Below are positions 1 to 6,308 of a DNA stretch of 18,086 bases, piece after piece; the stretch's first letter is position 1, and each line of letters begins with the position of its first letter. The DNA lies in assembly GCA_029933115.1 (NCBI GenBank), contig JAOZOT010000008.1, positions 1-18,086 on the forward strand, read 5' to 3'. The DNA comes from Anaerolineae bacterium (GTDB lineage Bacteria > Chloroflexota > Anaerolineae > E26-bin7). The notes under the pieces were generated by a model, which saw only the letters and a list, made by a program, of their open reading frames with translations, had not been told where the DNA came from and made no database searches. Made by a program: the position numbers and the translations under genes.

Positions 1-2
1 TG

Positions 3-77
3 GCGGAGGGGGAGGACGCGGAAGCGCGGAGTGACGGAGAGCTAGGTGAAAGGCTAGATCATGAATCAAGCACTTGA
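3..77 (+). other. possible C-terminal end of an upstream gene (open frame running in from the left edge)
   Basis: One frame stays open from base 3 to a TGA at 75-77. It would encode a short acidic tail rich in Ala, Glu, Asp and Gly, and would overlap the start of the radical SAM gene by 17 bases. The other two forward frames stop before base 61. Twenty-four codons are too few to show coding, and nothing in the residues identifies a family. I record it only because a short overlap with the next gene would be normal for an operon. Confidence 0.2.
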
Positions 78-1008
78 ACCAACCTATTTGAAACTGTATC
101 GCTCTGGCGAACTGAAGAAGCGCGTCGAGGCAGCCTACGCGCGCTTGGAGGCCTGCGACATCTGCCCGCGGGAGTGTGGGGTCAACCGCAGGGAGAGCGC
201 CAAGGGCGCTGTGTGCCGCACAGGTGAGAGAGCGGTCGTGTCCAGCTTCAACCCCCACTTCGGCGAGGAAGCGCCGCTGGTGGGGCGGGGTGGGTCGGGG
301 ACGATATTCTTCTCCTGGTGCAACCTCAAGTGCCAGTATTGCCAGAATTACGAAATCAGCCAGTTGGGTCACGGGCGCGAGGTGGAGCCGGAGGACTTGG
401 CGGCCATGATGCTACGGTTGCAGGCGATGGGCTGCCACAACATCAACTTTGTCTCCCCGACCCACGTGGTGCCCCAGATTTTGGCCGGGGTGCTCGTCGC
501 GGCCGAGGCCGGGCTGCGCCTGCCGCTGGTCTACAACACCGGCGGCTACGATTCGCTGAAGACCTTGGCCCTCCTGGATGGCATCTTTGACATCTACATG
601 CCCGATATGAAGTACGCCGACGCCGAGATAGCCCGCCGCTACTCCAAGATCGAGGACTACCCCAGGCACAACCAGGCAGCGGTCAAGGAGATGCACCGTC
701 AGGTGGGGGACCTGGTCATGGACGAGCGGGGGGTGGCTTTGCGGGGTCTCCTGGTGCGCCACCTGGTATTGCCCAACGGCCTGGCCGGCACGGCGGAAAT
801 AGCGCGCTTCCTGGCCGAAGAAGTCTCCAAAGACACCTACATCAACGTCATGGACCAGTACCGGCCGTGCTACAAGGCCCATGAACTGCCGGATGTGAAC
901 CGTCACCTCACCGCTCAAGAGTACGAGAGCGCGGTCCAGACGGTCCGCGAGGCCGGGTTGCATCGCCTGGACAAGCGAGAGCCAAGGCTGATCTGGATAT
1001 GGAGATGA
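61..1008 (+). CDS. radical SAM protein, PflX / COG1313-like (pyruvate formate-lyase activase-related)
   Basis: The 315-residue protein carries the radical SAM cluster motif CNLKCQYC at residues 87-94 (C87, C91, C94), whose three cysteines bind a [4Fe-4S] cluster that cleaves S-adenosylmethionine. Before it lies a second Cys-rich stretch (C32, C35, C39, then C52, within CDICPRECG and GAVCR), which is typical of the PflX/COG1313 branch and could hold another metal site. The length of about 300 residues fits that family. The ATG at 61 follows an AGGTG-like ribosome site. Glycyl-radical enzyme activases are relatives, but no glycyl-radical enzyme is encoded nearby, so calling it a PflA would be unsafe. 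The substrate is unknown. It converges on the minus-strand glycan operon with only 25 bases between stop codons. Family is fairly certain; role is not. Confidence 0.85.
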   Translation: MNQALEPTYLKLYRSGELKKRVEAAYARLEACDICPRECGVNRRESAKGAVCRTGERAVVSSFNPHFGEEAPLVGRGGSGTIFFSWCNLKCQYCQNYEISQLGHGREVEPEDLAAMMLRLQAMGCHNINFVSPTHVVPQILAGVLVAAEAGLRLPLVYNTGGYDSLKTLALLDGIFDIYMPDMKYADAEIARRYSKIEDYPRHNQAAVKEMHRQVGDLVMDERGVALRGLLVRHLVLPNGLAGTAEIARFLAEEVSKDTYINVMDQYRPCYKAHELPDVNRHLTAQEYESAVQTVREAGLHRLDKREPRLIWIWR

Positions 1009-1012
1009 AACG

Positions 1013-1027
1013 AGACCTGTCAGGTCT
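1013..1027. repeat. 15-base palindrome in the gap between convergent genes
   Basis: AGACCTG, a single T, then CAGGTCT form a near-perfect palindrome placed exactly in the 25-base gap between the radical SAM stop (1008) and the DUF2079 stop (1034). It can fold on either strand, realistically as a 5-bp stem with a 5-base loop. There is no U tract on either side, so it is not a classical intrinsic terminator. It may weakly terminate both convergent transcripts, or be a copy of a dispersed genomic palindrome. Confidence 0.45.
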
Positions 1028-1033
1028 GACCCT

Positions 1034-3043
1034 CTATTCCGAGACAGGCCGCAGGCGGCCCCTCTCCCGCCTGAAGGAAAGAAGCCTGACCCAGGTGGGG
1101 TCCTCCAGGAAACGGACGGCGTATGGAGACTCCACGATGCGAGCCGGCAAGCGCTTCCCCTCCTCCCAGTATTCCCCCTCAAAGACTCCCAACCCCAGGG
1201 TAAAGCTGTCGCCCAGCCCGACCATGAGCAAAGTCTCGGTGACCACCACCTCGCCCTGACGCCAGCGGCCGGTGGGATACCAGATAGGCACGGTCATGGG
1301 CTGGCGGACGGTGTCGGCCAGCACTTGGCCGCCGTCACCCAGGAAGGCCAGGTAGAACCGGTAGTCACGGTCCATCTCCCCCAGGACCTGCCAATAAAGG
1401 CGCACCCTGACCCTCTGCCACTTCCAATCGTCCACCAGGTCGAAACCCAGCAGGCGCAGAGAATCCCCAAAGTCAATGGTCAGAGGATAGTCGGGAGCCG
1501 GAGCTTCCACGCGAGCGAAATCATAGAAACTGTCGGGAAGCTCGCTCGGACCGACCAGACCCCGCTGCAACAAGATGTAGCCATCGGCGCTGTCGAGGAT
1601 GCCAAATCCGCCCCCCTCGACCAGTTCCCGGTAGGCGCGGTGGAAGTCGTTGGGGTGGATGTCGGTCACTCCGGCCACGTCCAGGAGCACGTATTCTGTG
1701 TCGTCCGGCACCACCGGAAACAGGTAGATGACCCGCCGATGGGTCAGGTGGGGGAAGAGGGGTGGGGTGGTGGAGAGCACTGCGTCGGGCGGTATCTGGG
1801 CGGCGAAGCGCCGGAAAAGGCGATGGTGAGGGGTGATGCGGGGCACACTGAAGTTGGGCCCCAGCGGCGTAAAGCCCCGCAGGCGTTGATAGCCCAGGCT
1901 GCACAGCAGCAGCCACAGAAGGACCAGCGTCCGAAAAGTGTTCGTAGTGGCCGCTTTAGCTGCTTTGGGAACGACTGAAGTCGTTACTACGAATTTCTCT
2001 AGCCACCCGACCAAACGCTTGGCCCCGTAGATGGCCGACACGACGAAGAAGGGCACCACCGGAGCCGAATAGTGGAGCTCGCCCGAATACATGAGAGGGT
2101 AATCGCTCAGAGCGTTGGCCAGGTAGATGGGCGCACTCAAGAGCAAGGTGGGTGGGTCAAGAAGGGAGAGGAACCCAACCGAAGCCAGCAGGCCGACCAG
2201 GTAGGCCAGACGAGGGCCGTTCAACAGGAGGCCCACTGCTACCCAGGGCTTCGTGAGCAGAGTCAGGACGATGCCTTTGAAGTTCCCTCCCAGGCTGGTG
2301 TACCGTTGGGTGTAGATGGTCTCGGCCGCCGTGCTGAAGTGAGGGATAACGACAAAGGTGGCTATCCCAAACCAGGCCAGGCTGACCAGGGCCAGCAGCC
2401 CACCCATGAGCCTCTCTTTGTGCACCAGAAGGGTGTAAAGGCCCAGCATGAACACCAGGAGGGTGATCTCCTCTTTGGTGCTCATGGCCAGCACGGCAAA
2501 AAGCCAGGCTTTGGGCCGGTCTCTCTCTTTGGTGTAATGGAAGGCGAAGAGGAGGGGAGCGACGGCCAGCGGGACGGCGTGGAACTCGGTCAGGTTGGCC
2601 GCTTGCAAGGCCGGGAAGAGGAGATAGACGGCGGCGAAAACCAGGCCGGCGCCATCGCTCTCCAGTTCGTCACGGGCCAGCCAGAAAACAGGCAGAGCCC
2701 CCAGGGCAATGGCCACTGTCTGCAAGATCAGGATGGCCTTGACGTCGTCGTAGATCAGAAACGAGAGGGACACCAAAGCAAAGATGGGCTCGAAATGGTC
2801 CGTCAGGCGAGGGCCTTGGCTGCCGTCGTTCTTGGTTTCTTCCAGAAAACGCCCGTGCAGGGTGTTCCAGATAGGCTGGTCCATGTTGCCCAGGTCAGCA
2901 GCATAGGTCTGAAAGGCCTCGTGCTTCAGGATGGAGAGAGTCCCAAAGCCCAGGACGTAGAGCCCTATTAGCAGCCACACCAGGCCCAGGGCCAGACGAG
3001 ACCGATTGGGTTTGCGATGAGAGCCAGATTCGGATGATTCCAT
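1034..3043 (-). CDS. DUF2079 family polytopic membrane protein (putative GT-C-like glycosyltransferase)
   Basis: This is a protein of about 669 residues with one N-terminal membrane segment, a conserved DLGNMDQ motif at the start of the first outer loop, and many further hydrophobic segments up to about residue 375, as in DUF2079 proteins. DUF2079 proteins resemble GT-C glycosyltransferases in topology, but their substrate is unknown. The last 160 residues form a separate soluble beta-rich domain (about 509-669) that recurs twice in the PMT-type protein of the same operon. I chose the ATG at 3043, 9 bases after the flippase gene stop; a TTG at 3052 directly abutting that stop would add three residues and neither has a strong ribosome site. 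It is the last gene of the minus-strand operon. A 53-base inverted-repeat element sits inside the coding frame at 1941-1993. Family good; function inferred. Confidence 0.8.
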   Translation of the reverse strand: MESSESGSHRKPNRSRLALGLVWLLIGLYVLGFGTLSILKHEAFQTYAADLGNMDQPIWNTLHGRFLEETKNDGSQGPRLTDHFEPIFALVSLSFLIYDDVKAILILQTVAIALGALPVFWLARDELESDGAGLVFAAVYLLFPALQAANLTEFHAVPLAVAPLLFAFHYTKERDRPKAWLFAVLAMSTKEEITLLVFMLGLYTLLVHKERLMGGLLALVSLAWFGIATFVVIPHFSTAAETIYTQRYTSLGGNFKGIVLTLLTKPWVAVGLLLNGPRLAYLVGLLASVGFLSLLDPPTLLLSAPIYLANALSDYPLMYSGELHYSAPVVPFFVVSAIYGAKRLVGWLEKFVVTTSVVPKAAKAATTNTFRTLVLLWLLLCSLGYQRLRGFTPLGPNFSVPRITPHHRLFRRFAAQIPPDAVLSTTPPLFPHLTHRRVIYLFPVVPDDTEYVLLDVAGVTDIHPNDFHRAYRELVEGGGFGILDSADGYILLQRGLVGPSELPDSFYDFARVEAPAPDYPLTIDFGDSLRLLGFDLVDDWKWQRVRVRLYWQVLGEMDRDYRFYLAFLGDGGQVLADTVRQPMTVPIWYPTGRWRQGEVVVTETLLMVGLGDSFTLGLGVFEGEYWEEGKRLPARIVESPYAVRFLEDPTWVRLLSFRRERGRLRPVSE
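1941..1993. repeat. MITE/REP-like inverted repeat inserted in the DUF2079 coding sequence
   Basis: The element begins TTCGTAGT (1941-1948) and ends ACTACGAA (1986-1993), a perfect 8-base terminal inverted repeat. Inward, the two arms stay similar over about 26 bases, with most differences being transitions that would still pair as G-U in RNA. The right arm contains its own small hairpin, AACGACT-GA-AGTCGTT (1970-1985). The reading frame passes through it, giving a Val/Thr/Ala-rich stretch (VVTTSVVPKAAKAATTN) that breaks an otherwise membrane-type sequence. I recall similar hairpins ending in ACTACGAA as high-copy repeats in Chloroflexota genomes, but could not check copy number. Confidence 0.6.
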
Positions 3044-3052
3044 ACAGATCAA

Positions 3053-4042
3053 CTATCCAGGCCCATCGAGGCCAGCACCTTGTCCCTCGCCTTTCGCAGG
3101 GACTCGGCCACGACTCCAAGGCAACGGAGCCCTCCGGCCGCCTCTGTTGCGGCGCAGGCTATCGAATCCAAAAGCCAGGGCCGTGCCCAACAACTCGGCC
3201 ACTGTGACCCACAGCCGGGAAAGCAGGGTGACGACAATGGCCACATGAGAGGGCAGATAAAAGCTCAGCAGGTAGACCAGGACACTCTCTCTGACGCCCA
3301 ATCCCCCTGGGGCCAGGAAACTCAGGAAGCCGATGACCCAGGCCCCGGCGAAAATGCCGGCAAAAGCCGGCAGCCGCTCCGGCGGCACTGGATAGAGGGC
3401 TCTGGTGAAAAGATAGAAGGCCAGACCGTAGCAGAGCCAGATGCCGAGGTGAAGGGCGGCGAAGCGTGCCAGGTCCCAAGCTGTCAATGCAATGGCCACC
3501 GGCTCGCGCTTGAGCAGGCGCAGGCCCCAGTTGAGCAATCTCTCCAGGACGGAAGGTTGAATGAGCACCAGGCCCGGCGGTATCACGATTAGCGTAAGGC
3601 CAGGTGCCATCTTGCCTAACGCCTGGCCCAGAACGACGAAGGCCAAGGCCAGTCCTGTCATGTTTTGGATGACCTGGTTGACGGCGATGCTGGTCAGAGT
3701 CTGCACCGGGCTGACCCCTTCTCGCTCGAAGAGGTAGAACCACCCCACGAACTGCCAGACCTTGCCGGGAATGTAACGGCCCAAATTGCCGACAAAGTAA
3801 GTGCGCAGGACCTTGATAAAACCGATAGTCGCTCCCAGGCAATGAAGGGAGATCCTCCATTGCCAGGCGTAGAGAGACAGAGAAGCCAGCATGACCCCCA
3901 GAGAAAGGGCCAACAAGGGATAGTCGAAGGACCACTGGTAGGTTTTGACCTTCTCCCAGTTGCCGTAGAGAACCCAGCTCAGGGAGAAGGCAATCACCGC
4001 CAGGGCCAGGTACTGCAGTACCTTCCTCAGTCTGACGGTCAT
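3053..4042 (-). CDS. flippase-like / lysylphosphatidylglycerol synthase TM-domain protein (UPF0104 type)
   Basis: A polytopic protein of about 329 residues with roughly eight hydrophobic segments. It has features of the flippase-like (LPG synthase TM) fold: an early positively charged segment leading to RTYFVGNLGRYIPGKVWQ, and a late GFLSFLAPGGLGVRE motif. It lacks the soluble C-terminal DUF2156 domain of MprF, so it is not a lysyl-phosphatidylglycerol synthase itself. Proteins of this stand-alone type often sit in glycan operons and may move lipid-linked intermediates. The ATG at 4042 overlaps the upstream GT4 stop as ATGA, so I prefer it to the TTG at 4048. The last 30 or so residues are Gly/Arg/Pro-rich and unlike the family; another frame over the same bases, ending in TGA at 3049-3051, reads as a charged helix with higher GC3, so a frameshift near 3120-3150 is possible. 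Confidence 0.75.
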   Translation of the reverse strand: MTVRLRKVLQYLALAVIAFSLSWVLYGNWEKVKTYQWSFDYPLLALSLGVMLASLSLYAWQWRISLHCLGATIGFIKVLRTYFVGNLGRYIPGKVWQFVGWFYLFEREGVSPVQTLTSIAVNQVIQNMTGLALAFVVLGQALGKMAPGLTLIVIPPGLVLIQPSVLERLLNWGLRLLKREPVAIALTAWDLARFAALHLGIWLCYGLAFYLFTRALYPVPPERLPAFAGIFAGAWVIGFLSFLAPGGLGVRESVLVYLLSFYLPSHVAIVVTLLSRLWVTVAELLGTALAFGFDSLRRNRGGRRAPLPWSRGRVPAKGEGQGAGLDGPG

Positions 4043-5271
4043 GGGCAAGCCCCTTCGACTCGCTCAGGGCGAGTTGGCTCGGCTCCGGGAGAGTAGAGGG
4101 CCACCACTTGATCTACGATGCGTGGCCAGGAGAAGTATTGCTTGACATAAGCAAAGCCGGCTTGACCCAACTCTCTGGCCCAATCGTCGTCCGTCAACAC
4201 GGCCTCGATGGCCTGAGCCAGCGCCTGGGGGTCGCGCTGCTCGACCAGGATCCCTGTCTCGTTGTGGTGGACGATGTCCGGGATGCCTCCCACGTTGGTA
4301 GCGACGACCGGCTTTTTGTAGCTCATGGCCTCCACCAGGACCACTCCCAACCCTTCAGTATCGCCCTGGGAATCAACGATGGCCGGCAAGACAAAGACAT
4401 CGCAGCCGGCGTAAAGCTCAGCCAACTCCTCGTAGGGTACCCTCCCTCGGAAAAACACTCGCTCTGTCAGGCCCTTGTCTTTCACCAGCCTCTCCAGCAG
4501 CGGCCGTTGGTCGCCGGCGCCGACAATGTCCAATCGGACGGGGAGCTCATGGGGGAGGAGGTCCATAGCTTCGATGAGATAGGGCAGGCCCTTGCGCTCG
4601 ATGAGGCGACCCACGAAGAGGATGCGCCGCTCTTCCCGCTCAAGGCGGGGCTCTGGACCGGTCGCCTTTGGGGGACCTTCTCTGGCTACAATGGTCGAGC
4701 CGTAGGGGATAACCGTGACCTCGACGTCGGCCAGTTCGCGGACCAGACTCGCCGTGAAAGAAGAGTTGGCCGAGACGGCGTCGCTGCGTTCAATGATATA
4801 CTTCAAGACAGGCCTGAGAAAGGGATAGCGGCGCGTCAGGAGGAGCTCTGCGCCGTGAAAAGAAGTCACCAGCCGTGCGCCGCTGACCTTCTGGCCGACG
4901 AGGCCGAAAACGCCCTGGGGCAGCGGCCAGTGGACGTGGAGCACGTCGTATTTCTGGCGGCGGCACTGCCTGATCACTGCCAGGGTGCCGAAGAACATAT
5001 AAGGCAAAATCAGGGGCAGGTAGAGAGGGTTCTTTATCTTGTTCGGTCCCCCTTCCAGGTGGGTCAGGTCCTCCCAACGGCCGGGGAAATAGCGGAAGCG
5101 GTAGACGGGAATACCGTAAATCTCGTGGTCTCCCAGCCCCTTGTAGGAAGGAGCCAGGACGGCCGACTCGACGCCACGTTCTCGCAACCGCAGGGCCTGT
5201 TCCACCAGCCAGGGTGAATGGGGGTCGCCTTCCCAACGGGCGAAATTGGTCACCAGATACAATACCTTCAT
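4039..5271 (-). CDS. glycosyltransferase family 4 (GT-B fold)
   Basis: This 410-residue cytoplasmic enzyme has the two Rossmann-like halves of GT4 transferases. The N-terminal acceptor half includes HVHWPLPQG and a TSFHG motif. The C-terminal donor half begins at ILFVGRLIERKG and carries the EX7E nucleotide-sugar motif as E306-GLGVVLV-E314, followed by VVATNVGGIPDIV. It transfers a sugar from a nucleotide donor, probably to a lipid-linked or glycan acceptor, but the sugar cannot be read from the sequence. The ATG at 5271 overlaps the GT2 stop as ATGA, and its own stop overlaps the flippase gene in the same way, so translation is probably coupled. The last 15 or so residues (ending PTRPERVEGACP) are encoded by a short palindromic repeat at 4051-4070 and look like an added tail. 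Confidence 0.9.
   Translation of the reverse strand: MKVLYLVTNFARWEGDPHSPWLVEQALRLRERGVESAVLAPSYKGLGDHEIYGIPVYRFRYFPGRWEDLTHLEGGPNKIKNPLYLPLILPYMFFGTLAVIRQCRRQKYDVLHVHWPLPQGVFGLVGQKVSGARLVTSFHGAELLLTRRYPFLRPVLKYIIERSDAVSANSSFTASLVRELADVEVTVIPYGSTIVAREGPPKATGPEPRLEREERRILFVGRLIERKGLPYLIEAMDLLPHELPVRLDIVGAGDQRPLLERLVKDKGLTERVFFRGRVPYEELAELYAGCDVFVLPAIVDSQGDTEGLGVVLVEAMSYKKPVVATNVGGIPDIVHHNETGILVEQRDPQALAQAIEAVLTDDDWARELGQAGFAYVKQYFSWPRIVDQVVALYSPGAEPTRPERVEGACP
4051..4075. repeat. short palindromic repeat encoding the C-terminal tail of the GT4 protein
   Basis: On the plus strand it reads CCCTTCGACTCGCTCAGGGC followed by GAG. CTCGC and GCGAG give a short inverted repeat around it, and CCCT/AGGG pair around the centre. 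Sequences of the form CCTTCGAC-nn-GCTCAGG are, as I recall, very abundant dispersed repeats in several bacterial phyla including Chloroflexota. Read on the minus strand it yields RPERVEG, a tail often produced when such a repeat enters the 3' end of a gene. Confidence 0.5.
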
Positions 5272-6218
5272 GGCCGCTCCCTATCTCTGGCCAGGTCTTT
5301 GATGATTCTCTCCAGTTCAATAATGCGCTCATGCTGGTCTACCACCAGTTCGGCCAGGAAGCCCACCAGAAAGATGATCAGGCCCGCCAGGGCCAGGATG
5401 ACGCCGAAGGTAAAGACCGGGCGCAACTGCCGGGCCCGGGTAAACCATTGGTAGAGCAGGTACGCTCCTATTCCAGAGGCAGCCAGGATGAGAGCCGAGC
5501 CCAACGAGCCGAAAAAGATCATGGGCTTGCGGCTGAAAGTCAGAAGGAACTTGACCACCAGCACATCGAGGAAGGAAACAGGGATGCGTCCAAGCCCGAA
5601 CTTGGACTTGCCCTGGCGACGGGGATAATAGTTGGTCGGCACCTCGCCGATTTTGTAACCCTGAGAAGCGGCGATCATCAGGATGAAGCGATGCCAATCG
5701 GAGCGCAGATAGAGCCCCTCAATCACCTCGCGTCGGAAGGCCTTGATCCAGTTCATGTCGTGGGCCTGGACGTTAAAGAGGAGGCGGGAGACAAAGTTGT
5801 AGATTTTCGAGGCCACGATTTTGCCGTCGCGCCGACCCTGCCGCCAGCCGGCCACCACATCGTAACCTTCGGCCAGCTTGTCCAGCAGTTTAGGGATGTC
5901 CTCCTCTGGGTCCGACTCCAGGTCCCCTGGCAGGAAGATGATGATGTCACCGCTGACGTGGCGGAAGCCGGTTCTGAGAGCCTCGGTCAGGCCCAGATTG
6001 CGTCGGTGGCTGACGACCTTGACGAAGGGGTAACGGGCGGCACAGGCTGCGGCCTCGCGACTGGTACCATCGGTGGAACCGTCGTCCACGAGGATCACCT
6101 CGCCGTCCACGCCCTTGGCCTCAAATGCTCTGGCTACTTTGTCAATGACCGGGGTCACATTCCCTTCCTCGTTGTAAGCCGGTATGAGAACCGAAACCCG
6201 CCATGCTTTCTTTTCCAC
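5268..6218 (-). CDS. GT2 polyprenyl-phosphate glycosyltransferase (DPM1/GtrB-like)
   Basis: The N-terminal 220 or so residues form a GT-A fold with the entry motif VSVLIPAYNEEGNV, then VILVDDGSTDGT and an acidic donor-site region LPGDLESDPEEDIP. These resemble dolichyl- or undecaprenyl-phosphate mannosyl/glucosyltransferases, which load a sugar onto the lipid carrier on the cytoplasmic side. Two membrane segments follow (about residues 233-256 and 268-292), then a charged, probably coiled-coil tail. I chose GTG at 6218, which has GGGAGGT just upstream and starts a few residues before the fold; an in-frame GTG at 6275 would add 19 atypical residues. The gene overlaps the GT4 start by 4 bases. 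The lipid-linked sugar is a plausible donor for the GT39-type and perhaps DUF2079 proteins of the operon; that link is inference. Confidence 0.87.
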   Translation of the reverse strand: MEKKAWRVSVLIPAYNEEGNVTPVIDKVARAFEAKGVDGEVILVDDGSTDGTSREAAACAARYPFVKVVSHRRNLGLTEALRTGFRHVSGDIIIFLPGDLESDPEEDIPKLLDKLAEGYDVVAGWRQGRRDGKIVASKIYNFVSRLLFNVQAHDMNWIKAFRREVIEGLYLRSDWHRFILMIAASQGYKIGEVPTNYYPRRQGKSKFGLGRIPVSFLDVLVVKFLLTFSRKPMIFFGSLGSALILAASGIGAYLLYQWFTRARQLRPVFTFGVILALAGLIIFLVGFLAELVVDQHERIIELERIIKDLARDRERP

Positions 6219-6308
6219 GCTGACCTCCCACAGCTTCAATAGGCCCCACTCCTGCTCTGGCGGCTTTATTAACACCAGACTTGGGACGGCCTATCCTTAT
6301 TGCACATT

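Noticed and set aside
61..1008. Pyruvate formate-lyase activating enzyme (PflA)
   Set aside because: No glycyl-radical enzyme nearby, and the extra N-terminal Cys motif places it better in the PflX/COG1313 branch.
412..1182. Minus-strand open frame of 256 codons opposite the radical SAM gene
   Set aside because: Antisense to a gene with intact CX3CX2C motif; it also crosses the end of the DUF2079 gene in another frame and has no motif.
2072..2971. Plus-strand open frame of 299 codons opposite the DUF2079 gene
   Set aside because: Gln/Gly/Glu-rich shadow of hydrophobic codons on the other strand.
3053..4042. MprF lysylphosphatidylglycerol synthase
   Set aside because: Only the TM flippase-like region is present; the cytosolic aminoacyl-transfer domain (DUF2156) is missing and the neighbours are glycosyltransferases.
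4108..5217. Long plus-strand open frame of 369 codons opposite the GT4 gene
   Set aside because: Its translation is rich in Gln, Asp and Gly with no domain motif, and it lies exactly antisense to a gene with clear GT4 motifs. It is a codon-bias shadow in GC-rich DNA.
5214..6242. Long plus-strand open frame of 342 codons opposite the GT2 gene
   Set aside because: Antisense to a clear GT2 protein, no recognisable motifs, no promoter or ribosome site of its own.
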